DNA from: Antitrichia curtipendula
Taxonomy: Eukaryota > Streptophyta > Bryopsida > Hypnales > Leucodontaceae
NCBI GenBank assembly: GCA_951230915.1
Contig: OX579638.1
Span: forward strand, 3,738,696 to 3,802,695
Direction of reading: 5' to 3'
DNA length: 64,000 nt
The position numbers and the translations under genes were made by a program. Every line of letters starts with the position of its first letter. Position 1 is the first letter of the stretch. This document shows positions 47,701-58,384 of this stretch, piece after piece. The notes under the pieces were generated by a model, which was not told where the DNA came from, did not search any database, and saw only the letters and a program-made list of their open reading frames with translations.

Positions 47701-48307
47701 GTTCTTCCGATTTCTTGAAAAAGAAGTGCGGAAAGGAGAAGATGGCGTCTGGATAGAAGTGCAACCATTCCAAGAGTTCAATGAGCAGTACGGAGCATAC
47801 AATCACAGCTTAATAGGGAGGGCCCTCTTCTTATTAAAATTGAAAGAAGCTGCGCAAGTTCGTGCCGTTTTTAATGTAGATGGGCTATCAAGCACAGAAC
47901 ATGCTCTTGTGGAGGTGGCAAGTGCATTTGATAAGAGGATCACTGACATTATAACGACGTGGAGGACTTTTCTACATGGCACAGGGCAAGTGATCTCGTT
48001 GACCCCTCGAGATGATGACAAAGCAGTAAATGCTATGATAGAAAAGATTTATTCGGCTTTGAGAGCGTTAAAGGCACAGGAAGTAGATTTGTCTCCCACA
48101 AGGAAAAATAAACGGAAGATGGAAGACGAAGATGACTACTCTCCAGAAACCAAACGACAATTCATCGCCGTGGACATGGAAGTCCGATCAGGAGGGGGCA
48201 CAGCCTCCGGGTCGGGTGGTCCTCAAACTCGTAGAGCAAGTAAAAGACTTAAGGAACAAGAGGGTGCCTCTCATATTTCCGCAAACGATAGCGATGATGC
48301 AAAATAG
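44771..48307 (+). CDS. Coiled-coil/RING protein of the inner element, in-frame TGA at codon 34
   Basis: The ATG at 44771 opens the frame, TGA stops it at 44870-44872, and the same frame then stays open for more than 1,100 codons. The KDVDW-type module straddles the region after the stop (about residues 54-145; KICKRYVKM, GHFVH, ARKVDW). A repeat of SPVLGPVS follows (about 305-355), then coiled coil (about 527-620) and a RING-H2 finger at about 828-868 (CSLC, CRHTYHITC, CPEC) with the same spacing and FGPEG motif as the outer gene. The C-terminus has basic, NLS-like runs (RKNKRKMEDE, RRASKRLKEQ). The product may start at a later ATG, or the gene may be newly dead. Confidence 0.75.
45684..45836 (+). 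repeat. 24-bp coding minisatellite in the inner RING gene
   Basis: Repeated units of the type GGGCCCCGTATCGAGCCCCG encode GPVSSPVL octapeptides. The copies are nearly identical, so copy number probably changes readily. Confidence 0.85.
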
Positions 48308-48649
48308 TGTTTGTATTAGGGGATTAACCAATGAAATTTGTTTTGTACTTATTTGAATCTCATGAGGATTCAATATTAGTAATGCACAACACTCATGGTA
48401 TGTCATGAGTTGCTTTTAATTAATGTATAAATATTTATGCAATACAAATATGTTTGGATTTGTTTTTTCATAATGGTAAATTTTGCCTTCTTTATTTGTC
48501 AAATATGTTTCTTTTGCGTACCTATTGCAGAAGATCATACCTATTGTACATTTGTACAAAATCATTTCAAGTTATTGTTATGTTATCTTCTATAACCCCA
48601 TGCCTACAAATCACCCATTTTCATTTGCACATACATTTCTATTCGCGTA

Positions 48650-48953
48650 ATCCACTTGTCCGCCTGTCTGCACACTTCAAACATCTTACCGAAATTGTAA
48701 GAATCGCCTGTCCGCCCGACAGATTTTAGGTCGGCCCGTCCGCGGTCTGCCGTCCGCCGTCCGCCCGTTCGCTGAATCGACGGTCCAGATTCCCGTCCGC
48801 CGACCGCCCATCTGCTCATCCGATGGCCCAGATTTTTGTCCGCCCGTCCGCTGATCCGACGACTTCCGTCCGCCGTCCGCTGTCTGCCCGTCCGATGTTC
48901 ATACGGACCAGATTCCCATCCGCTGTCCGCCCGTCCGCTGTTCGGATGGACCA
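48650..48953. repeat. GTCCGCC-rich tandem block next to the assembly gap
   Basis: GTCCGCCCGTCCGC units interspersed with CCAGATTCCC. It is the same motif class as the inner element's other blocks, but no gene is visible beside it. It runs into the N gap, so its length and any gene or element end beyond it are hidden. Confidence 0.65.
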
Positions 48954-49153
48954 NNNNNNNNNNNNNNNNNNNNNNNNNNNNNNNNNNNNNNNNNNNNNNN
49001 NNNNNNNNNNNNNNNNNNNNNNNNNNNNNNNNNNNNNNNNNNNNNNNNNNNNNNNNNNNNNNNNNNNNNNNNNNNNNNNNNNNNNNNNNNNNNNNNNNNN
49101 NNNNNNNNNNNNNNNNNNNNNNNNNNNNNNNNNNNNNNNNNNNNNNNNNNNNN
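48954..49153. other. Assembly gap (200 N)
   Basis: Exactly 200 N, the size often used for gaps of unknown length. It lies at the edge of a GC-rich tandem repeat, which probably caused the break. Confidence 0.97.
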
Positions 49154-51349
49154 TTTTTTTCTCATTTAGTGCAGCATAGGATTCCTGAAATGGCCAGGTC
49201 ATCTCCAAAGAGTGTGCCTTCATGACAACAAGCATCCAATGTGAATACTTCAAAGACATTGAACTCCTCATGGCACCGACATCAAACTTCATTCTTCAAT
49301 GTGCACATCATATTTTTAGGTGCAATCTTGAAATTAAACATCTCAAGGATATTTTGAAATGACCATCTTAAAAGATCAAAATGAAATGCTACCTATAGTT
49401 CTAAATTTTTTTTTCTAAATTTTTGATGATAGATCGTAGATTTAATTATATTAAAAAATTTATTTGAATTTTAATCAGATATTACTATATATTGTAAGAC
49501 ATCTCAATTTTAAAATAATTGTTTTTATGAAGAAATTTGTCGAAGTAAACCAAATCCGACTTAATGTCATGAAACTAAAAACAATTGCTATGTACTTATA
49601 TAATACTATTGCATCAAAGTCACGATCTTCTAAGATATTTGTATGCAAAGTTCTAATATAGGATTTAGAATTTAGGATTTAGGGTTCATGTCATTCATAT
49701 AAATGTTGTCCAAATTAGAAGTGTATTTTGAAAATGGATGTGTTATAATATTTTGATGTAATATTAAAAAATCATTTTGGTCATGATAGTATAGATTGAT
49801 ACCTAATTAGTAATTACCTACTTATAAGAAATTGCCCCATTCAATGTCAAATAATGTTGTCAAAAATCATTTGGAGTTATATAACTTATATATTGCGGAC
49901 TTGCGGTCTTGCGGAGTGCGGATCATGAAGTTAGAAAAAGCATATAGAGTTGTCTTATGTCTCTAGAATTCAAAGTTCGTTATTCAAAATTGATATCAAA
50001 GAATATTAATTGTCTATTAGAATATTTTTTTCATTGGGATTAAGAATTCTTCAATTCTTCCAAAAGTTATTAGCGTATTATTTTTCATTTAATAGTGCAT
50101 CAATTTCTACTTCACAAATTTTAAAAAATGAATGTATAGTTCTTTTGAGTTTAACCTCTAATTCTCTAAAGTCCCATTGTCCCATCGGGGGACAAAATGG
50201 ATGTAAGATTTTTAGGCAGGCTCCTATGGCCTCAATATTTTTTGTAAATTTCTGAGTTTTTTTGGTATCTTTTAGAATAAATAACTTGAAGTATTCATTT
50301 TTGAATTGAATTCTAAGAGTTAAAATCAAAAAAAAAAATTCATGAGGTCTACATTCCTTGCTAGAATAATCTCAGAGTGGAAATTAGTATATTTCAATTC
50401 TATCTTACTATCTTAGAGCTATTAATGATTTAATTTTTCCTTTGATCTTGAATCTACTTCTACCTAACAATTTTTTAATGAGTGAAAACTAAGTGTTTCT
50501 TTTTTAAAATCTTTTTTTTAGATTCTCAACTCAATTGTTTATCATGTAAAATTAGACATTCACCATCACTAGAGTAGCCTTTTTTAGTTAAAAAGGTTCA
50601 TCGCAAAAAAATGTAGTTTTGCAAGGTGCCAAGGTGCCTAAAAAGTAGGGGTTAAACATTTCACATTTAATCATTTATTCATAACTCAATTGCCTAAATT
50701 TTGGCTAAAATGCACAAGGTGAAAGACGTACGTGAATATTCCTCAAAGGGTTGAATGACCAAACATCCCAATTTAGAAAAGCTAGAGAAGTAAACATTTA
50801 ATTTTTAAATTCCATGCACAATTGCACATTGGTGAATTCTTTGAGGTATAAATTCATTCAACTAATGTGGGACAATGGTGTTGATAAAGTTACATAAAAA
50901 GTCTATTGTTGAATTTGTTTAACAAAATATATTCACATAAGAAATTAAAAAATTGACTTCAAAGCTTTATTTGCGAACTTGTGCGTGCTATGAATTCAAG
51001 AAACACCTAAACCCAATCAAGAATCCTCAAGTTAAGTTCTTAATTGAAGATGGTCCATATATTTCTTGAGGAGCTTAATTTGCATTTGTTTTCATATTTT
51101 TAATTAGTTATGATTTCTTACATTTGTAACTTTAGAGTATAATTTAGGATTTAGGTTTTAGGGTATAGGGTTTAGGGTATAGGGTTTAGGATGTAGGACT
51201 TAGTGTATAAAATTGAAGATCATTGCATTAAAAAAACGCTGGAGTTCTATTTAATGATTCAAGTTCTTTAAGTAAGAAAGTGAATGTCGATGAGATTTTT
51301 GTCTTTCCCATCCTTGTCATTATTTGCTGGTCGAGGTCGTTTTAGGAGT
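49154..51349. other. AT-rich stretch without a supported gene
   Basis: No gene is supported. About 50150 has CTCTAAAGTCCCATTGTCCC, matching the repeat starts at about 13150 and 18560, so a relative of that repeat probably runs to about 50660. A telomere-like run (TTTAGGGTATAGGGTTTAGG type) lies at 51143-51195. Confidence 0.45.
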
Positions 51350-51790
51350 CAGATGATGCAGCCGTCCGCCTGGTCGGACGACCTCGAAAAATCTCTCAAT
51401 TTGATCTCCACTTGAGAGGGGCTGTCCGATCAGGCAGATTGCCCAGGTCGGACAGCCCTGGGCGGACGGCAGCCGTCCGATACATTAGGGCCGTCCGATG
51501 AGTCGGACGGGCTGCGTCCGCCTGATCGGACGGTCCTTACAATGCGGACGACTGTTCGTCCGTGTCGTCTCGTCCGCCCGATCAGGCGGACGGGCGAGGC
51601 GTCCGCCTTCGATTTTAGGGTCGGACGGCCCAGAGCAGACGGCGGCCGTCCGATGTGTTGGACGGGTGGCGTCCGCCTGATCGGACGGTCTTGACGAGGC
51701 GGACGATGATCTGTCCGCCACCTCGGGTCCATCCGATCAGGCGGACGGTCGAGGCGTCCGCCTTGCATAAAAGAGTTGGACGGCCCATCC
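51350..51790 (+). promoter_or_regulatory. GTCCG/CGGAC block and TATA-like box of kinase-like gene 2
   Basis: GTCCGCCTGATCGGACGG units repeat from about 51360 to 51760, followed by GCATAAAAG (51765-51773). The gene's ATG is about 240 bp further on. Confidence 0.65.
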
Positions 51791-52011
51791 GCTCCTCACT
51801 TTTATTTTCCCCCTTGTGTCATGTAAGAGAGAGCGGAGAGCTTGGTGGTTTATCCTCCATCGGCTCCTTTCTAAGGGAAGATAAGAGTGTGATTTCTAGG
51901 GGATACTTGTTGCTTTTTTTTTCTACATTTTGTGTATGATCATTTGGCAAATCGTATATTGCCTTGTGGATTACAAATTGCAAGTGCACTTCTAAACGTG
52001 ATTTTATCACG

Positions 52012-53496
52012 ATGCCGAGATCAAAGAAGGCTGCGAAGGACAAACGAGTGAAGCCGGACAGTGAGGCGAGGATGGACGCTCCTTCTCTCGCTTGCAAAGC
52101 ATTTCTCATTGAGTGCATTGTCAATTTTTATGAGTCGGAAACCACTGCGTCGTTGTATACCAAATATGCGAGGTATGAAGACGAGTGCCCAGCTAAATTC
52201 AAGGGAGATATGGCACAAAAGTTCACGGATGCTTTAAACGTACCCTATTGGATTCATGAAATGGAGAGTAAGGGCTTTCAACAATTTTTGAAGAACAAGG
52301 TCCATGATGCATTGTGGAATGCAAAGGTGATCTTAGAGAAGTACGGGAAGCAACACCGCGTAGGTGATGGCGCTTTTGAACAGGTCATTTTGAGGGCAGA
52401 CTTGTTTGTTCGCCAGTGCGCCCCTTTTGCAAAGAATCGAAATAGGCGAGGTTCAATGGGTTGGTGGAATAGTGATGAGGGAGTTGTGGAGTTGCAACGT
52501 GGGTGACGACATCTCTTAGCGCTTCCGAAAACAGCAAGGGTGATTCCACAAGATGATCAAATCCTGAGGGGTGGATACGCAACAATTCGGAGGGTCCGAA
52601 TTGAAGGATGTCGTGAGATACCCACATTTTGGGAGTTTGCAGCGAAGGTATCTCATCAACAACGCATACGACCTCCGCTCGCAAGGTTGGAACACCAAAA
52701 CGAGTCAATGGCAGTGAGAATTCCACATGATGGAGTTATCCGGTTTTCTGCTGTTCATGCAACGCAAAACGAAGGGTACTCGTATTGGTGGAATGGCGGA
52801 ACATTGAAGCAAATGTTAAAATTGGATAAGGAATATCCCGATAACATTGGCATTCGGTTGGCTTATTCTCAACCGACCCCGGAAGAGGTGACCAAAGCTT
52901 TTTTTCTTGGTCGTTGGAGGAAGAAGTGCACAGAGCTTGCATGGGCATTGGTGCACCTCATGAATGCAGTGCACAGCGCTGGACATTTGCACAATGATCT
53001 TTCACTAGACAACATTATGTTTCACTTTCCCAATGATGAGTCACGTGTTTACATTGGAGTTTGCGATTGGGGCATGACTACCTTACGTAATGAACCAATG
53101 AAGTCCTTGTACACGTTCACCTCTCAGAGTGAGCGGACTGAGACCTTGAAAAAGAGGTGGTGGGTGGACCCTTCTATTGTATACTTGCATAGAAGAGATG
53201 CGGATGTGTCAATGATACCGGATTTATCACGTAAATCAGAGGAATATGCGGTTGGTCGAATAGCTCAAGCCATCAACAATGGTTGCATGTCGGCGGACTA
53301 TGTGAGCTTACATCGGGAAAATGAAGGACATACAAGATTTAGCCATGAGGATTTGGCAAAGATTTTTCACCTTTACTTGGAGCGCCTTTGTGATTTGGTG
53401 ATTGATTCTCGCGGTAGCTTGTCCGAAATCATCCATCGATTTACCAATAATTACAACTGGCCTATTCCAGATGAACACTTCCGCCACTCATATTAG
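52012..53496 (+). pseudogene. Protein-kinase-like gene 2 (inner element), one in-frame TGA
   Basis: A single frame from the ATG at 52012 (MPRSKKAAKDKR, basic) to 53496, interrupted only by TGA at 52504-52506 (codon 165). The N-terminal 160 residues align with the helical part of gene 1. The kinase-like domain follows: GGYATIRRV as glycine loop, FAAKV with the likely ATP-binding Lys (about 212), WWNGGTL, HNDLSLDN (about 327), DWG (about 352), RWWVDPS, and a full C-lobe to NWPIPDEHF. Lys, the catalytic Asp and Asn, and the Asp of DWG are all present, so catalysis is not excluded. No intron signal explains the TGA: homology with gene 1 runs across it. Confidence 0.75.
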
Positions 53497-53843
53497 TGTC
53501 TATGGTGTTAGTGAACGACATAGAAGTGATAGAACTATAGAAGTATTAGGTAAATGTAGAGGCGAGTACATAAATTTGCATGATTGTTTGCAAACTATCT
53601 AGTATATATATGCACCATCAATGTATCCCAATATATGTGCACCCTTATAATTCATATAAAATTTTGAAATGTTTGTGTGTTTTGAAACTTCCAATGTCCA
53701 ATGTCTACCATCTATTTATGCATTCATCATATGTTTTGCTTGAAATCCTTGGATGAGAAGTGCAATGCAACAATTATTGTTGATGGATGTTAGCTTGGTA
53801 TGGTTGGGTTCAAAATTGTATAATCAATGTTGAACACATATAA

Positions 53844-54785
53844 CCCCTAAAAGACCAAAGTGATTTTTTTGGCAACATAGCGATTTTGGGCAACTCACTA
53901 CAAATGGAATTTATATTTTTTTTCTTTGAAATTTCCATACAACACGTGCCCGAGGAGTAGCTTTAAAGCCCAACAATTTTCATACATTTAGACTACATGA
54001 TTAAAAAGTTATTGCATGATATGTCATTTTCAGTCCTTGGCGGGCAGCACGGGCAGCGAAAAAAACTTCTTCCTAAATCACTTTTTAAGAAAATAAAAAT
54101 TTGAAATTGGTTCTTTAGATTTATATGTACATGGGAAGCTTTGAATCATTCCATTTAGATCTATGAGTCAAAAGTTATGAGGATTCTTAGTGTAAGGGTA
54201 GTTATGGAATTTCAACTCTAAAATAAACTTTGAAGACTTGAAGTCTTTTATTTAACTCAATTTTCAATATTTTTGAAAAAAAATAAAAACATTGGGTGTA
54301 GATTGTTTATTACAACATTACAACCGTTGGATTGGCATTTTTCAATTCCATAAATTAATTCTTCACAATTTAGTGTTTTGAATCATTCTCTACCTCTTCC
54401 TACTTACTATTTTTTTCCTATATGTTCTACAATTCCAAATGATCTGAAAATTTTCAAGCATGTAGCCAACTTGCCTTCAAGAATAAATCCAAAGAGTAAC
54501 CACCATTTTGGACATTTTTTTATACAAATGTGACCTTGTGAAGGGCAGCTGCCCGTTTTTTTGCAGGGACAAAAAAAGGATTTTTGTCAATTCAAACACT
54601 ATTATCTTGCAATCCACATGGTGGAAAATTCTGAAATTTTTTCCACATCTTCTTAAACAAGTTTACTACAAGATCCTATGGTTACAAGTGTCCAAAAATG
54701 TTTTATTTCTAAAATTTGACACTAGTATTAGAAATGGCAGTTTTGGAGCGTTTTTGGTGAAAACATAGTCAAAAACATTTAGGGG
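53844..54785 (-). mobile_element. TTAA-family element, copy G
   Basis: A complete 942 bp copy in reverse orientation inside the inner element. The flanks are ATAA on both sides (53840-53843, 54786-54789) rather than TTAA, which shows that a 4-bp direct duplication is real and that the target need not be strictly TTAA. Confidence 0.8.
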
Positions 54786-55059
54786 ATAATGATAATAGAA
54801 TTTCATCGTACGCAGATATTTTTTATATTGAAAAGCAATACAGTTGATACTTGAACGATACCGCTATGATGATACCAAGTACTAACGTCCAAATACATTT
54901 TAATACAATATATTTACATCAAAGTAATTTAGTACGTAAATGCTATTCGCCGAGATGCCGATATTTTTGTACTATGATTGCCACACTCCATAATCAAATG
55001 GCAAAAGATTCCAAGGCCCACTCAATTGTGAGACAACGACTAAAATAGCTCTACCTACT

Positions 55060-56156
55060 TTACTCGGAATCTGAATGGATGTCATCTCTACGTTTCGGTG
55101 GTGTGGAACCGGATCCATAAGTGCCAAGATATGGTCCTCCGCCCCAAGTGCATCCATAGTCACTTGGCGTAGCTCCTTGATTGGGATTTCCATAGTAAAG
55201 ACCTCCAAAAGTTGGAGGAGGAACTACATCACGGTGCTGAGACCTTCCTTGCCTTGGTTCGACATGACAAGAGCCTGTGTGACGCTCATATGAACCACCC
55301 GTAGTAGATCCGGACAAGTATTGGGAGCCTCCTTGGCTAGATCCAAAATCATGTGTGGTTCCATGGCTTCTTTCTGGGTTGTAATAAGTACCTCGGGGGT
55401 CGTTAGCGTAGTGTAAGACCCTTTGACCATCTTGTGAACCAGATGCAGTACGATCATGTTGGTAGGACCTGTCATGCCCATGTTGTTGACCCCGATCCTC
55501 CATGCTTCTACGCATAGCTTCTTGCATTTGTTGATTGAATTCGATGTCTTCCCGAGCTTCTTGACGCTCATGTCCCACTGTAAATGTTACGGGTGCTGGA
55601 TTGTCTTCTACATCATCGTCGTCCGACCATTCATCCTCAGCATCCGGCAATACAACCGGCGGAAATCCAAACTGCCCTTGATTGGACCACATTCGCATAC
55701 AATCGCTCGGTTGAGTCCAACTCGTATAAATAACAGCGTCAGTGCGCTTCATATTGTCAACATTTTTCCCGTAAATTGTGCGCCAGTCTACATCTTTGTG
55801 GAGTACAATCTTTGCCCAAACCATGACCATGTTGGAATAATTCATAACATTTGGTTTGGATCAGGCAGCTCAGCGCACCGCGTTACTTCCTCGTATCGGT
55901 GCACAAAGTGTTGACTCTCGCACGTGAAAATTTGTCCTTCCCAGCGTCGAACTTGTTTGTCTGCTCTTTCTTGTGACCACATTTTGGAGAGGTGCGTCAT
56001 TTTGACGTACTTTTTGCACATTGTGCAGTCCCAAACCTTCTTGGGCTCTTCTTCCCATCCAAGTTCAGCTACACACATTGGATTTGCCCAATCTCCCCAG
56101 TTCATGTCCTGGGATTTGCCTTTGTTACTGGACCTTGAACTACTATTGCGAGGCAT
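55060..56156 (-). pseudogene. Third KDVDW-module gene (inner element), with frame change
   Basis: Starts at the ATG at 56156 (MPRNSSSRSSNKGK). A KDVDW-type module follows: CTMCKKYVKMTHL, then SQHFVHRYEEV. The frame ends in TGA at 55842, overlapping by ATGA the start of a second frame that continues the same module (NYSNMVMVW, then HKDVDW). Spacing against the inner RING gene shows a one-base shift inside the module rather than an intron. The remainder (to 55060) is acidic, then Ser/Gly/Tyr/Gln-rich (GGLYYGNPNQG, YLGTYGSGS) with no RING finger. It is either a frameshifted pseudogene or translated by coupled or shifted reading. Confidence 0.65.
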
Positions 56157-56419
56157 GATAACCTTGATTAAAATGAAATGATTTGATGACAAAGTTCACA
56201 TGAATTTTTAGGAGAACTGAACAAAATGTTTGACACTTGCCAATGAAACGAGGTGAAGTTGTTAACAAGGCCTTCAAAACCAAGTAATCACCAAAATAAT
56301 TTGGTGCAATTTAGTATCCGAGCACAATCGTTCACGCACCAAAACGAAAGGGGCGCGCAGAGCCACTGAGAGGCACTGGATCACCCACTCCGCAAGGGAA
56401 ACGATTGTAAGGAATGAGC

Positions 56420-56745
56420 CATCCGCCGCGTTATTTATGGCGTTCGAAGGCGGACCAGGCAATGCGGACGCCTACGTGCGAATCGGACGGGCACATCGTG
56501 CGGACGGGATCGCACGGACGTCCCGTCCGCACGTGCCCGTCCGCAAGATCCGACCGCGCGATCTCGTCCGCGAGCCCGACGCCTTGTCCGCCTGAGGGCC
56601 CGTCCGCGAGATCCCATCCGCGGGACTGTCCGCGAGCCTCCCGACCGCACGGACGGCCCGTCCAGGGATGTCAAAAGACGTCCGGGGGTCAGCGTCCACG
56701 TCTGCCGAACGTGGACGCGGACGTCCGGACGTCCTGTCAACCCTG
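56420..56745 (-). promoter_or_regulatory. Right terminal GTCCG block of the inner element and promoter of its third gene
   Basis: GTCCGCA, CGTGCGGACGG and CCCGTCCGC motifs fill the block. The gene-proximal end has ATAAATAA (56431-56438, minus strand) and the outer end is the CAGGGTTGA terminus. This mirrors the element's left end. Confidence 0.65.
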
Positions 56746-56753
56746 CTACTCGC
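56746..56753 (+). other. Target-site duplication, right (inner element)
   Basis: CTACTCGC; see 44097-44104. Confidence 0.8.
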
Positions 56754-57056
56754 AGGGTTAAGCCACCATGTGTTAGTATACACACGAACGGATACTCCAT
56801 AGGGAAATTGGCTATGAAGGTATGGAAAAAAGATCGCGGAAATGTAGAGATGATTCCAGACCATACGGCATTTGGTACGTTTCAAACCATGTTGGGAGAA
56901 TTGTGCAAGGTGGAGCCACTACAACGACGCTCGGTGATATATGCTGTTGAACATCTAAGTGGTGCTCCAACGTTTTGGACACCACCCGCGGATTGCTACC
57001 GCGAGGCCCGCAAAGAACAAGACCTTCAAGAAGAGCAGGCACGCAATGAAGATTAG
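56754..57056 (+). pseudogene. Protein-kinase-like gene 1, 3' part
   Basis: In frame with 42749-44104 once the inner element and one target copy are discounted. It supplies the missing C-lobe: GYSIGKLAMKV aligns with EYAVGRIAQAI of gene 2, and ELCKVEPLQRRSVIYAVEHL with ERLCDLVIDSRGSLSEIIHR. It ends at TAG (57054-57056) after a Gln/Glu-rich tail. On its own it has no promoter and would look like an orphan ORF. Confidence 0.75.
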
Positions 57057-58384
57057 ATAATAGTGTATTACCATGTAATTGCAAAATTAGTGTTTACTTA
57101 GCACATGCGGTTATTATAGTATGGGCTTGAGGACATCCATAGCAATGTAGCACACTTTGTGGCTTCAATGCATTTTGTACTCATTTTGGTTTATATAAAG
57201 TTATAAGCATATTTTACCTAAATATTGAGTTGTAAAAAACTTCTTGTCTTCCCTGACTTTATCATTTAAATTGAGTTTAAACAAAAATCTTATATCTTTA
57301 GTACTAAAAACTTTGAATTGTACATCACTACAAGAAATTTCAATTATGTTTGTGGAAAATTGTAATTGTCAACATTTTTGTTGCACTTCATGCCATAAAT
57401 AAGTAAAAATAGAGAAACAATTCAAGAGATTCTAAATTTTTAATTTTTTACAAGAGGTACAAATATCAATAGAGATTTCTAGTCAGAAAATTTTTCAATT
57501 GGTTATTTTATTTTTCATGCCCAAAACTAGTAAACAACCACAAAGAAAAGCCTGAAGTCAAATTTGACTATCAAACCAAATTTATATTTTTATTGAAAAT
57601 CAACATAATATTTTAATATTTTTCAACATATGTAAGAATTCATTTTCTATTTATGCTTTTTTTTGTTCAGAAAATTCAATGGAAAATTGATTTTATTGTG
57701 ATTTTATAAAGCTAAATGTGGAAATCAAATTTTATCAATTATAATATGTATTAGAATAATCTGAAACTCTTACCATAAATGAATGAATGAACACAAATTA
57801 TAGTTTTATAATTTTAATTTTAATGAAATTTGAAAAAAAGAAGACATACATGAAAAAAACACCAGACTGTGTTATTTGGATTGCAAACATAGTTTCCAAT
57901 TGCAATAATTCTTTCAAATTTTGACCTCGATTCTTGAATATTCAAAAAAAATAATTCAAAAACAATAGTGCCCCAAAGGCCCAATTTTCCAAAAATCACA
58001 CTCAGTGAAAGTTAATCTGAAATTGCAAAGCTAGCATTCAGAAAACTAGTTTTTCCAAATTTGAATGCTAATATTTTTCAATCTATTCGGTCAAACTTCA
58101 TGAAATTTTTACCACGTGATAAAAAACATGTGAAGTATAAGATCTTACGGTTAGATATTGTAAAAAACATTTTTTCCGTATGTTGAGGCAAATGCAAGAG
58201 AAAAGACAGTTTTGCGTTTTTTTTTGTGTAATGACTTTGGGACTTTAGGGGTAAACAGTTCCATGAGAATGAAAGGAACAAAAGTCATATTTCATATTAA
58301 TGCTGATTTCAATATGCAAAGTATTGAGCCTCTAAAACCATTGCATTTGAAAACATGAAGACCCTATTGTCTTTTCAAAAACAT
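57057..58384. other. AT-rich stretch without a gene; contains a CACTA-type end
   Basis: CACTACAAGAAATTTCAATT at 57326 is a canonical CACTA (En/Spm) 5' terminus reading rightwards; I could not find its matching end. About 57950-58255 ends in GGGACTTTAGGGG and resembles the repeat at 35193-35830. No gene is seen. Confidence 0.5.

Larger units (their letters stand above)
44105..56745. mobile_element. hAT-ended composite element, inner (12.6 kb), inside kinase-like gene 1
   Basis: The left end is CAGGGTTGA; the right end, read on the minus strand, is CAGGGTTGA. The flanking 8-mers differ at one base. The interrupted reading frame resumes in register after the second 8-mer. It carries a RING gene (plus), a kinase-like gene (plus), a third KDVDW-type gene (minus) and TTAA copy G. 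No transposase is visible, unless hidden in the 200-N gap, so it would depend on a transposase from elsewhere, perhaps the outer type. Confidence 0.82.

Noticed and set aside
44771..48307. Male-specific RING-finger multicopy gene known from a liverwort sex chromosome
   Set aside because: Only a vague memory of such a family; nothing in the window itself shows sex linkage or identity with it.
22674..54768. Recurring 60-90 codon frames in the TTAA-family copies
   Set aside because: They recur because the DNA is similar; starts, lengths and ends differ between copies and the composition is that of AT-rich noncoding DNA.
56808..57056. Independent 82-codon gene
   Set aside because: The frame is open further upstream and completes kinase-like gene 1 after the inner element; it begins without an ATG.
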